Positions 8,447-14,392 of a stretch of 41,371 nt of DNA are shown in pieces; position 1 is the first letter of the stretch; the number at the start of each line of letters is the position of its first letter. The stretch is from a virus. Made by a program: the position numbers and the translations under genes. Where the stretch lies: IMG/VR virus record IMGVR_UViG_3300042392_002258, positions 1 through 41,371 of that record. The stretch is one strand, 5' to 3'. The notes under the pieces were generated by a model. That model saw only the letters and a program-made list of their open reading frames with translations. It ran no database searches and was not told the DNA's origin.

Positions 8447-9142
8447 TTACGCGGGAATTGCCAGCTCAGCCTGCGGGGGGATTGAGCCTTCGAGCCATTG
8501 TGCGAGCGCTTTGGCCTGGCGGCCCGATTCGGTGCCTTTCATCCATCCTGTGCCGTCCACCGATTCGACGTGCCACCGCTCGCAGATCTGGAGGCGGTCG
8601 ACCTCATTGACCCTTCCCACATGGACTCTCCGCCCGGTCTTCGCCCACATCGGGAGCGAACGCCATTTCCATTCTGTTGTGCCGCCGACGAAGATCACGT
8701 TGGCATCCCGTGGGATGTCGGCGGGAGTCATGCCGTCCTGCACCGCAATGGCGAGGGGCCAGCCGTAGCGCGCCGCGACCGGCGCATATTGATGCCACTT
8801 TGCTAAGGTAGCCGCACGATCCGCCACAACATCCGGCACCAAGACCCATCGGGGAGCCATTCCGTGAGCACGCACGGCAGCCAACATGGCAAGCCATGCG
8901 CGTTCGTCCCATGCTCGACCGGACGTCCAGCTCGCGAAGGCGTCATTATCGAGCGCAAACTGCATCCACGGTCGCAGCTTGGTCTTGCCCATGGCGGTCG
9001 GGCCGATCAGCCAGCCAATGCGCCCACTATACCGGCCAGCCCAGTAGTGCACGATGGCGCTAGAGTTATTGGACGGCATGACCATCAGTCGGTTCTTTGC
9101 CTCGCGAGCCATGATCTGAGCCCAGTGGAGATCAGTACTCAT
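8447..9142 (-). CDS. tRNA-guanine-transglycosylase-fold protein, DpdA-like (candidate DNA guanine exchange enzyme)
   Basis: A 231-residue protein whose motifs follow the order of the TGT family. LDNDAF (D65/D67) corresponds to the DSGGFQ region; VPDVV (D104) and AVQDG (Q135) correspond to the substrate-pocket Asp and the IVQGG region; FVGGTTEWK (G153-G154) to GGLAVGE; VHVGRVN (174-179) to the YLMGVG strand; SVDGTG (D196) to the FDC nucleophile segment. The C-terminal CxCxxC zinc site and tRNA-binding tail of bacterial Tgt are absent, so the protein is much shorter than Tgt (about 370 residues). Phage DpdA enzymes of this superfamily exchange guanine in DNA for preQ0. No preQ0 synthesis genes are present here, so the base would come from the host. 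ATG at 9142 overlaps the upstream stop by 4 bp. Assignment rests on motif order seen by eye. Confidence 0.6.
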   Translation of the reverse strand: MSTDLHWAQIMAREAKNRLMVMPSNNSSAIVHYWAGRYSGRIGWLIGPTAMGKTKLRPWMQFALDNDAFASWTSGRAWDERAWLAMLAAVRAHGMAPRWVLVPDVVADRAATLAKWHQYAPVAARYGWPLAIAVQDGMTPADIPRDANVIFVGGTTEWKWRSLPMWAKTGRRVHVGRVNEVDRLQICERWHVESVDGTGWMKGTESGRQAKALAQWLEGSIPPQAELAIPA

Positions 9143-9597
9143 GGTGGTGGTGGTTCGGTTGGGTTGGGGGCGGAGAAGAGGTCCAGCAGGACTCGGAGAT
9201 CGATAGCGGCGTGCATTGCGCGGATCTGCATCGGCTCGATGTGAATGCGCCACTGCAGCAGGTGGCGACACTGTCCGAGGTAGATCAGTGCCCACGTCAG
9301 GTAGACCGCGAGATCGAGTGCCTCCTGATAGGCGTGATCGATGCGCTCGCGAAACGGTGCCGGGTTGTCGATGAGGTCGGTCGGGTATTTCGCTCTGCCG
9401 TATGCCTGGCGGGACGCAATGTCGGCACGCATGCGACCGACGACGTCGTCGACAGCCTCGCGGTCCAGCTGATGCGCTGCGAGCATCGCTTTGCCGTTCG
9501 CCAAACCATCCATGTCGGCGAGGAGGGTGCAGAGGTATCCCTCGACCCCGGAGGGTGTCATAGGAGGTGGTGATGGGGTGGTGATGAAGGGATTCAT
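9139..9597 (-). CDS. MazG-like / phage helical nucleotide-hydrolase-like protein
   Basis: The 152-residue product is mainly helical. A central stretch, RQAYGRAKYPTDL (about residues 62-75) followed by AYQEALDLAVYLTWAL (about 88-104), resembles the EExxxD helical core of small phage MazG-type NTP pyrophosphohydrolases, with a conserved E and D pair in the second helix. If active it would clean or shape the dNTP pool. The C-terminus ends in a PEPPPP-like tail. The gene overlaps both neighbours by 4 bp in the leftward operon. The family link is tentative; it could be a non-catalytic relative. Confidence 0.45.
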   Translation of the reverse strand: MNPFITTPSPPPMTPSGVEGYLCTLLADMDGLANGKAMLAAHQLDREAVDDVVGRMRADIASRQAYGRAKYPTDLIDNPAPFRERIDHAYQEALDLAVYLTWALIYLGQCRHLLQWRIHIEPMQIRAMHAAIDLRVLLDLFSAPNPTEPPPP

Positions 9598-9884
9598 GAC
9601 GGGTTGATGCTGGTGGCTGGCGTTGATTCAGCTGGCGGGCGGCGATTCCAGCAGTCAAGCAGAGCGGTCCGGGATCGGCGGTTCGGGAAGGTTGCTCCGC
9701 ATTGATAGCAGCACATCGACCAGACGATGTCCGGGTTTGGAATCAGCCGGTCTCTGAGCCCGGTAAACACGGTAACGTACATCGGACCGTGTGGGGTGAA
9801 GCGGATGTCCCTGCCTCCGCAAAATGGGCAAGGCAGTGCTGCGTGCGGAGAGGCTGCCAATGATGGTGATGGCGAGGTGCTCAT
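9594..9884 (-). CDS. Lar-like antirestriction Zn-ribbon protein
   Basis: This 96-residue protein has LPCPFCGG (C19, C22), then a CCYQCG pair (C58/C59, C62) and a closing WNRR (79-82), the signature of the Lar restriction-alleviation family. In Rac prophage, Lar reduces type I restriction. The ATG at 9884 was chosen because it overlaps the upstream stop by 4 bp and directly precedes the family domain; a longer frame upstream lies inside the neighbouring gene. It stands beside the transglycosylase-like and PP-loop genes, supporting an anti-defence cluster. Many phage Lar-like proteins are only Zn-ribbons of unproven activity. Confidence 0.65.
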   Translation of the reverse strand: MSTSPSPSLAASPHAALPCPFCGGRDIRFTPHGPMYVTVFTGLRDRLIPNPDIVWSMCCYQCGATFPNRRSRTALLDCWNRRPPAESTPATSINPS

Positions 9885-10210
9885 AAAGGGTTCAGGCGGG
9901 CGTTGCGTTCGCGGCAGTGCTGTGCGTGGGCGGCGACACGCTCGGCACCGAACTCGGCTGTCATCATCTCCACGATGGCTCCGCAGGTGCTGCTGGGGTT
10001 GTTGATCATCAGTTGCCATGCTCGAAGGTCCATGTCGGCGAAGTCATCCGGCAGTTCATCCAGCACGGGCTCGATGTCGGGCTCCGGCTCAATGCGCCGG
10101 CTGCAGGTGGCGCAGGTCGCTATCCCGGTGCCTTCACAGACATCCATGTATTCGCCGCAGCATTCCGGCGGCTCGAGGTCATCGGGCGGGTCGTTCCAGT
10201 AGTCGTTCAT
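9881..10210 (-). CDS. Small acidic Zn-ribbon protein, function unknown
   Basis: A 109-residue acidic protein with four clustered cysteine sites near the N-terminus: ECCGEY, DVCEG and CATC (about residues 16-37), followed by an acidic linker rich in E, D and P and a helical C-terminus. The cysteine layout suggests one zinc ribbon. Start ATG at 10210 and stop at 9881 both overlap the neighbours by 4 bp. Possibly a protein-binding takeover factor; no family recognised. Confidence 0.7.
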   Translation of the reverse strand: MNDYWNDPPDDLEPPECCGEYMDVCEGTGIATCATCSRRIEPEPDIEPVLDELPDDFADMDLRAWQLMINNPSSTCGAIVEMMTAEFGAERVAAHAQHCRERNARLNPL

Positions 10211-10392
10211 GGATTCCCCCCTTCCGGCTCAAGATACCCCAACCCCAGACAGTGATTGCATCGTGCCAGCACATCCTTGCACCCACCCTCCTGCTCACCG
10301 TAGTGCCCGACGCCGGAGGTGAGCCAGCCGCGGCCGGCGCAGGTCTTGCACTTGCCAGAGGCGGGCTTCGCCTTCTTCTTTTTCGGCTTCAC
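10207..10392 (-). CDS. DnaJ-type Zn-finger miniprotein
   Basis: A 61-residue protein with a lysine-rich head (KPKKKKAK) and two CxxCxGxG-type knuckles: CKTCAGRGW (residues about 15-23) and CNHCLGLGY (about 45-53), as in the cysteine-rich domain of DnaJ but with only two repeats, which could bind one zinc. It starts at GTG 10392 right behind a GGAGG sequence in a repeated boundary motif. Role unknown; nucleic-acid or protein binding is plausible. Confidence 0.7.
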   Translation of the reverse strand: MKPKKKKAKPASGKCKTCAGRGWLTSGVGHYGEQEGGCKDVLARCNHCLGLGYLEPEGGNP

Positions 10393-10405
10393 GCGCCCTC
10401 CTCTC
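10389..10405 (-). repeat. Start-associated repeat, copy 1
   Basis: TCACGCGCCCTCCTCTC on the plus strand; read on the minus strand it carries GAGGAGG, then GCGC, then a GTGA stop/start overlap. It is identical over 17 bases to the copy at 10643-10659. It sets the start of the 10207-10392 gene. Confidence 0.8.
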
Positions 10406-10646
10406 TAAACTGCCGCCGCAGCGCGATCAGCCCAGCGATCAGCCGCCCCAGTCCGCGGTGCCGTTTCCGCGCCGCTTCCCATTGGCTCCATCGCTGGCAG
10501 TAACGACCGTTCGGCAGAATCGGCCCGCGGGATGGCATCAAATCCGCATCGCCGACCATCGCTTGCATCCACTCTCTTGCGTTAGCCTTCCTGCGCCTTG
10601 CCGTCCACTTCATCAGCTCAATCTGCTGGTCAAGCTCCACGCTCAC
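10389..10646 (-). CDS. Small basic helical phage protein, function unknown
   Basis: An 85-residue basic protein rich in R, W and Q (MKWTARRRKANAREWMQAM, then a WSQWEAARKRHRGLGRL helix), with no cysteine cluster. It ends in REEGA, and the bases of this ending contain the ribosome binding site of the next gene. Start is GTG at 10646, overlapping the upstream stop by 4 bp. DNA or RNA binding is possible from its charge. No family recognised. Confidence 0.6.
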   Translation of the reverse strand: MSVELDQQIELMKWTARRRKANAREWMQAMVGDADLMPSRGPILPNGRYCQRWSQWEAARKRHRGLGRLIAGLIALRRQFREEGA

Positions 10647-10659
10647 GCGCCCTCCTCTC
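10643..10659 (-). repeat. Start-associated repeat, copy 2
   Basis: TCACGCGCCCTCCTCTC, identical to copy 1. It spans the end of the 69-residue Zn-ribbon gene and the GTG start of the 85-residue gene, supplying the ribosome binding site. Confidence 0.8.
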
Positions 10660-10852
10660 CGGCATTCGACTTCTTAGTGCTGTAGCTGACGGAGTAATGC
10701 GCAGTCGCTTTGAAGGACTGCCCGCATTCCACGCACTGGGTTTCCACTTCGTTGTGTACATTCCACCCCCAGTCTTCGCAGACTTCATGCTCAGCGCCGC
10801 ACCATGGGCAGACGACGTCGTCCATGTAATCGGTGTCGAAGTTCGCACTCAC
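10643..10852 (-). CDS. Zn-ribbon miniprotein, function unknown
   Basis: A 69-residue protein starting at GTG 10852 (VSANFDTDYMDD). It has CPWCGAEHEVC near residue 15 and CVECG about 20 residues later, a two-knuckle zinc ribbon. The start was chosen because GTGA overlaps the upstream stop and lies 4 bases after GGAGG; a longer frame would run into the previous gene. The C-terminus EEGA is encoded by the repeated boundary motif. Function unknown; similar ribbons occur in phage takeover proteins. Confidence 0.7.
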   Translation of the reverse strand: MSANFDTDYMDDVVCPWCGAEHEVCEDWGWNVHNEVETQCVECGQSFKATAHYSVSYSTKKSNAGEEGA

Positions 10853-10862
10853 GCGCCCTCCT
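10849..10862 (-). repeat. Start-associated repeat, copy 3
   Basis: TCACGCGCCCTCCT, identical over 14 bases to the other two copies, at the same place relative to the GTGA overlap. The GTG start at 14619 has a related GGGGGCGCGTG context on the other strand. Confidence 0.75.
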
Positions 10863-11106
10863 TCTGTGGATTCCTCAACGCCAGAAAGAATTCCCCATGC
10901 TGCGTCACAACGCACCCCGGGGCTGCCTGCTCCACTGCTTTGGCGAAGATCGCGAATGCCGGAAGCGGGATCGGGAGCCGAATCATGGCAACGCAGTCGA
11001 GGGGAACGTACATCACCGTCTGTCCGTTCTCCGCGGGAGTGCGTGGGCGTTCGGATAATGATAATCCCGGCACAATGTCGAAACTGCTTGGCGGGTTTTT
11101 ACTCAT
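10849..11106 (-). CDS. Small phage protein, function unknown
   Basis: An 85-residue protein with the central segment YVPLDCVAMIRLPIPLPAFAIFAKAVEQ and ending KEGA. It looks like a compact alpha/beta domain; no motif is recognised. Both ends overlap neighbours by 4 bp (ATG at 11106, stop shared with GTGA at 10849-10852). Unlike its neighbours it lacks a zinc knuckle. Confidence 0.65.
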   Translation of the reverse strand: MSKNPPSSFDIVPGLSLSERPRTPAENGQTVMYVPLDCVAMIRLPIPLPAFAIFAKAVEQAAPGCVVTQHGEFFLALRNPQKEGA

Positions 11107-11630
11107 GATGATTTGAGGGAGAGTTTGACCACGGTGGCGACGTCGGATTTGGATCCGCTAGAGGCTTGCATTTCGCGCGCAGTGAGGGTCGTATCGGTGA
11201 TGATTTTGACCCACTGCTCCGTCGGGATCCGCAGCAGTTTGGGGTTTATGCGCAGGTAGTCGCACAGCCTGTCAATGTCCGCCGGCGTGCCCCAGACGCT
11301 GGCCTGACCCTGCTCAATGCTCGCCAACGACTTCCGGCTCATCTGGCATGCCCGCGCCATCGCCTCCTGAGCGATGGGCTGTTTCCGGCCGCAGGCTGAT
11401 GTGGACAAGCGGAGCCACCGGAGCCTCGCGCCAGGTGTGTGCTGCTCCGCGGGGTCGAGATCTCCGACGACTCGATTGCGGCGAGCAGCTGACCCGCATT
11501 TCGGCGAGCAGTTGCAGACGCTATCCCAATGAGACCGCTTTTGCTTGGGAGTGGGTCTGAACGTCCGGCCGCAGGCTGCGCAGATCTTGAAGGCGGTTTC
11601 GCGCCATGACAGTTCGGCCGGCGTGCTCAT
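11103..11630 (-). CDS. Zn-ribbon plus XRE-type HTH regulator
   Basis: A 175-residue protein with an N-terminal cysteine ribbon (CAACG at about 17-21, CNCSPKC at about 39-45) and a central helix-turn-helix of the XRE type, with QEAMARACQMSRKSLASIEQG placing the recognition helix near residues 95-108. The hydrophobic LCDYLRINP segment after it fits the fourth and fifth helices of the Cro/CI fold. It probably controls transcription, perhaps of its own operon or of the lysogeny switch. Start ATG 11630 overlaps the previous stop. A fusion of a ribbon to an XRE domain is unusual but seen in phages. Confidence 0.75.
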   Translation of the reverse strand: MSTPAELSWRETAFKICAACGRTFRPTPKQKRSHWDSVCNCSPKCGSAARRNRVVGDLDPAEQHTPGARLRWLRLSTSACGRKQPIAQEAMARACQMSRKSLASIEQGQASVWGTPADIDRLCDYLRINPKLLRIPTEQWVKIITDTTLTAREMQASSGSKSDVATVVKLSLKSS

Positions 11631-11857
11631 GCTGGATCCTCCGATTTGACGTTGCGGTTGGCGCGTTCGATGCGCCCGCGGAGGCGCGGCATGTCGGCTG
11701 TCAGCCAGACGACATCGATGTTGAGGTCGTCGTACCTGTCCTGGTGCCGAGGCAGCAGTCGCCGGTAGATCGCCTCGCCGTCGCGGAGCATGGAGAGGGA
11801 CATGCCCTCTCGCGTCTTGCGGATGCCGGCGAGGAGTTCGTCAATGGTGACGGTCAT
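11627..11857 (-). CDS. Small helical protein, function unknown
   Basis: A 76-residue protein starting MTVTIDELLAGIRK, followed by a helix with GEAIYRRLLPRHQDRYDDL and a basic C-terminus (RLRGRIERANRN). No family recognised. The ATG at 11857 was chosen because it overlaps the upstream stop by 4 bp; the in-frame extension upstream has an arginine/histidine-rich composition typical of non-coding translation. Confidence 0.65.
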   Translation of the reverse strand: MTVTIDELLAGIRKTREGMSLSMLRDGEAIYRRLLPRHQDRYDDLNIDVVWLTADMPRLRGRIERANRNVKSEDPA

Positions 11858-12021
11858 GGCTCGACGTGGTTGGAGGCTTCCGCTCGGCAGGCTCCGGAGC
11901 CGACCATGAATGCGGTGGCAGCCATGACCCCTGCCAAGAAGGTGGCGATGAAGGCGACGACCAGCAGCCAATTGCTCGGCGGTTCATCATCGGGATGGAG
12001 TGGTGATATGGGAGTGCTCAT
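11854..12021 (-). CDS. Single-pass membrane miniprotein, function unknown
   Basis: A 55-residue protein with a proline- and aspartate-rich head of about 16 residues followed by a transmembrane helix (NWLLVVAFIATFLAGVMAAT) and a short tail ending NHVEP. Topology is probably N-out or N-in single pass. Its stop overlaps the next ATG by 4 bp, which supports it being a real gene. It could act in superinfection exclusion, but nothing in the sequence proves that. Confidence 0.6.
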   Translation of the reverse strand: MSTPISPLHPDDEPPSNWLLVVAFIATFLAGVMAATAFMVGSGACRAEASNHVEP

Positions 12022-12163
12022 GGGAATTCTGATGCCTGACGCATTTGACGATCAGGCGTTTTTGTGACACGAAGGCACGACCGCCCCGAACCTCTCGAAG
12101 AGGTGGATGCGGTCGGTGTTCAGCTCCGGCTCCCTGGCCAGGGGCCGGGAATGATTGTGCGCG
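12022..12163. other. Short spacer with a perfect 12-bp palindrome
   Basis: This 142-bp spacer between the leftward RHH gene and the membrane miniprotein has no convincing ORF. It contains the palindrome CCCTGGCCAGGG at 12132-12143, and GCGCG-TTA-CGCGC at 12159-12171 spans the RHH stop codon. Either may weaken read-through from the regulator into the operon or serve as a binding site. Confidence 0.4.
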
Positions 12164-12415
12164 TTACGCGCCTTTGCGTTTCTGCTCAGCAGCGGCGCGC
12201 GCCTCGACCTGCTGCCAGAGTTCGCGGAAATCGATTGGTAGGTGCACCCGCCCGTTGTTTGCGGCGATGTACTGCCGCATCGCATCCAAGGCCCATCTGA
12301 GGATTTGAACGGCGTCGACGCCGTAAGTGGCAGCGACTTCAACAAGCCAATCGCGGTCTGCTTTTGGGATCCGAGCAGAGAACACGACTGTCTCTTGGCT
12401 GTTCTTTTTGGGCAT
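12164..12415 (-). CDS. Ribbon-helix-helix transcriptional regulator (leftward)
   Basis: An 83-residue protein with an Arc/CopG-type ribbon-helix-helix: strand ETVVFSARIPKADRDWL, then helices ending in LRWALDAMRQYI. It is the first gene of the leftward operon and starts 15 bases from the nearer operator copy in the divergent control region. RHH proteins bind as dimers of dimers to inverted or direct repeats, matching the paired operators there. It may repress its own promoter, the divergent one, or both. The second helix of the fold is followed by a charged tail, WQQVEARAAAEQKRKGA. Confidence 0.75.
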   Translation of the reverse strand: MPKKNSQETVVFSARIPKADRDWLVEVAATYGVDAVQILRWALDAMRQYIAANNGRVHLPIDFRELWQQVEARAAAEQKRKGA

Positions 12416-12429
12416 TCGCAGTCCATGGC

Positions 12430-12491
12430 ACGACTACATAAAACTACAAGATATTTCTTGCAAGTAGTTTGTTGTCGTTTTATGTCGTCGT
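12430..12491. promoter_or_regulatory. Symmetric divergent promoter/operator region
   Basis: Two inverted copies of ACGACnACATAAAACnACAA lie at 12430-12450 and, on the minus strand, 12471-12491, matching at 18 of 21 positions. Between them a self-complementary TTGCAA (12458-12463) can serve as a -35 element for both strands. On each strand it is followed by exactly 17 bp and then TATGTC (plus, 12481-12486) or TATGTA (minus, 12440-12435), weak -10 boxes that lie inside the operators. A plus-strand transcript would start close to the ATG at 12493 (leaderless or nearly so); the minus transcript would have a leader of about a dozen bases. AAACTAC...GTAGTTT forms an inner dyad. The repressor is probably one of the flanking RHH proteins. 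Confidence 0.7.
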
Positions 12492-12492
12492 T

Positions 12493-12693
12493 ATGGCTGA
12501 AGAATCCATCATGATGACTCTCCGACTTAGCCAGCAGGAGGTTGAGTTCCTCGACCTTCTGGCTGGCTCCCTCTGCAACACCCGGGCTGGGGTGGTTCGG
12601 TACGCGATCAAGAATCTCCGCACCGCTTCTGGAGACCACCAACCGGTCGTTCCCTTGGAAGCCGCCACCCAACGTGAGGAGGCAGCAGCATGA
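12493..12693 (+). CDS. Ribbon-helix-helix regulator (rightward)
   Basis: A 66-residue protein with the RHH pattern MTLRLSQQEVEFLDLLAG followed by a second helix, TRAGVVRYAIKNL. It mirrors the leftward RHH protein across the shared operator region, so the two may compete for the same sites, as Cro and CI do. ATG at 12493 follows directly after the second operator copy, without a Shine-Dalgarno; ATGs at 12511/12514 are alternatives. The gene end supplies a GAGGAGG site for the next gene, which overlaps it by 4 bp. Confidence 0.7.
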   Translation: MAEESIMMTLRLSQQEVEFLDLLAGSLCNTRAGVVRYAIKNLRTASGDHQPVVPLEAATQREEAAA

Positions 12694-13016
12694 ATCCTGT
12701 CGGAACTTTCCTCGCAGCGGCATCGATGGGGATCGCCGCCATCGGCTTGAATCGTGCGCTCTTCCATCGCTCGCGCCGGCCTGAGCCATCGCCCGAGGGC
12801 AACTCGGCCCCGCTGGCTGATGGAGCGTGCGGTGCGCTGGCCGCCACTGTGGTCGCTGCGACGCCAGCAGACCGCCAGACCCCTGACAGTGTGCGGTGGC
12901 ACCTTGAACGTGCCGAGGCTCGCCGGATCCGGCGCGCCTATCGTCGCATGCGGCACGACATCGACAGCCGTCTGGACAATCCAGCATGGCAGCGTGCAAC
13001 AGGGAGGTCGCTGTGA
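12690..13016 (+). CDS. Membrane-anchored small protein, function unknown
   Basis: A 108-residue protein with an N-terminal hydrophobic helix (VGTFLAAASMGIAAIGLNRALF) and a basic, helical C-terminal half (RRIRRAYRRMRHDID). It has GAGGAGG 7 bases before its ATG. The start overlaps the previous stop, and the end overlaps the following GTG. Probably anchored in the inner membrane with the basic part inside. No family recognised. Confidence 0.6.
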   Translation: MNPVGTFLAAASMGIAAIGLNRALFHRSRRPEPSPEGNSAPLADGACGALAATVVAATPADRQTPDSVRWHLERAEARRIRRAYRRMRHDIDSRLDNPAWQRATGRSL

Positions 13017-13180
13017 TCCGCCGGCTGCTATGGCCGGGATCGCTGCCATACCGAGGAGACCAGTGGTCCTGGCTGGTCCGGAACATCAACGAATGGCTCC
13101 CCCGTCGTCGCGACTGGATCGTCGACAGCCTGATCCGCGAGGACTTTTTCCACCTTCACTGCCTGCGCTGCATTGCATGA
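13013..13180 (+). CDS. Tryptophan-rich miniprotein, function unknown
   Basis: A 55-residue protein starting at GTG 13013 (MIRRLLWPGSLPYRGDQW), with a GGGAGG sequence 5 bases upstream. It has several W and R residues and ends HLHCLRCIA. Its GTGA start and ATGA end overlap both neighbours by 4 bp, which is the main reason to accept it. Function unknown. Confidence 0.5.
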   Translation: MIRRLLWPGSLPYRGDQWSWLVRNINEWLPRRRDWIVDSLIREDFFHLHCLRCIA

Positions 13181-13332
13181 ATCCGCGTCTCTGGATTATC
13201 ACGCCCCGGGGCAGGCTAACTTCCCTGCCATGGGCCTTAGGGGTCGACATGGGCCTAGTGGGATTGCAGCGATTGACGGCGCACCAGTGGGGCGAGGTCG
13301 TGATTCTGCTGCCTATCTACTCGGACTTCTGA
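13177..13332 (+). CDS. Small hydrophobic protein, function unknown
   Basis: A 51-residue protein (MNPRLWIITPRGRLTS...ILLPIYSDF) inferred from position: its ATG overlaps the previous stop, and its TGA overlaps the next ATG. Another frame is also open over the same bases, starting upstream of 13332 and joining the next gene in frame, so it is possible that the next gene starts earlier instead. No motif is recognised. Confidence 0.4.
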   Translation: MNPRLWIITPRGRLTSLPWALGVDMGLVGLQRLTAHQWGEVVILLPIYSDF

Positions 13333-13793
13333 TGGCACGCTCGACGCCAGCACAGCAGCCAGAAGGCACCACCGCCAAGAAGGGGCGTGGTCGCCCTTCT
13401 GGCGCTGTTCTGGCGTGGGATGTGCAGCGGGTCGCCGATCTCCTTGGGATCCCTGAGGCGCGCGTGGAGCGTGCCTGCGCCCTTTCCCCCCGTTTATTTT
13501 TCCCAGGAGCATTCCAGCAGGGGAAGGAATGGAGGATCCCTGAGAGAGACGTCAGGGCATTGGTAGGACCGGACCTGCCGCGGCTGCTCAAGGTCTCGGA
13601 GTTCGCCGACCTGATCGGTCTGAGTGCTCAGTGGATTTACGAGTTGGTCGCCCTCGGCACCATCCCGCACCGCCGAGTGCTCGGACATGTCAGGATCCCG
13701 GCAACAGCCTACTGGGAACTCCCTGAGGGTCGTCCGCCGGAGGTGCCCGCCCGCCCCCTCTCTTTTTCCAAACCAGAGGAGGACGAGGAATGA
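13332..13793 (+). CDS. Helix-turn-helix DNA-binding protein with two HTH-like segments
   Basis: A 153-residue protein with a basic head (KKGRGRPSG), a first HTH-like segment (VQRVADLLGIPEARVERAC), and a second one of the MerR/excisionase type (LKVSEFADLIGLSAQWIYEL followed by GTIPHRRVLGHVRIP). The second segment is the usual layout of phage excisionases and winged-helix regulators, so a role as Xis or transcription factor is possible. The N-terminal frame is open further upstream, but ATG 13332 fits the 4-bp overlaps in this operon. Confidence 0.65.
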   Translation: MARSTPAQQPEGTTAKKGRGRPSGAVLAWDVQRVADLLGIPEARVERACALSPRLFFPGAFQQGKEWRIPERDVRALVGPDLPRLLKVSEFADLIGLSAQWIYELVALGTIPHRRVLGHVRIPATAYWELPEGRPPEVPARPLSFSKPEEDEE

Positions 13794-14392
13794 GTGAGGA
13801 GACGACGGAACTGGGCTTCCCGGTCGATGTGGCGGAGCAGCTCGAGCAGCGGGGTGTCTACACCGCCGAACGACTGCAGGCGCGCAAGCCTGAGTTGGTG
13901 GCTGCTGCCAAGCGAATGCTGGGGCACGGGATCTCCTCGAAGATGACAGCCGAGATTCTGGGGGTCGACATCCGCGCCATCCTCGAAATCGGACGGCTGG
14001 GAGAGTCGGATGGCTCTATCCCACCTTATAAAGAAAGGACGCTGCGCCAACTGCGTGCGGTGGTCACCCTCTCCCTCGACTCCCTCGTCGACCGCGCAAA
14101 GGCCGGCAAGGTCTCCCCCATCGAGGTCTGCGCCTTGATCGACAAGGCGGAGTTGCTGAGCGGCGGTGCGACCAGCCGAGTCGAGGTCGTCGAGGATCCC
14201 GAGGTGGCTGAGTTCAGGCGGTTCCTCGCCGCGCAAATGCGCGGAATGGGAACCGGCTCGCCGGAAATCTCCGCAACAAGCGCCCTCGAGCCACCGGCCC
14301 GCCACCCCCTCTCCGGCCCCGTCATCGAGGTGCCTGCTGAGCCCTCAAAAGGCACCTCAGGAGATATGCAATGTTCTGCCTTACCCACTTAA
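13790..14392 (+). CDS. HTH-containing helical phage protein
   Basis: A 200-residue protein. After a short head it has a helix-turn-helix-like segment, AKRMLGHGISSKMTAEILGV (about residues 42-61), a long central helix with VTLSLDSLVDRAKAGKVSP, and a proline-rich, probably disordered tail. ATG overlaps the previous stop by 4 bp and is preceded by GAGGACGAGGA. A small terminase subunit would have this general layout (HTH plus oligomerisation helices), but it is far from TerL, so this is only one option. Confidence 0.6.
   Translation: MSEETTELGFPVDVAEQLEQRGVYTAERLQARKPELVAAAKRMLGHGISSKMTAEILGVDIRAILEIGRLGESDGSIPPYKERTLRQLRAVVTLSLDSLVDRAKAGKVSPIEVCALIDKAELLSGGATSRVEVVEDPEVAEFRRFLAAQMRGMGTGSPEISATSALEPPARHPLSGPVIEVPAEPSKGTSGDMQCSALPT

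Noticed and set aside
8978-9004. Walker-A-like GPTAMGKTK in the transglycosylase-like protein
   Set aside because: There is no Walker B or ATPase context; the segment fits the loop before the LDNDAF motif of the TGT-like fold.
12052-13089. Minus-strand ORF of 345 codons across the divergent control region
   Set aside because: It runs through the operators and both RHH genes in another frame; composition is typical of a shadow.
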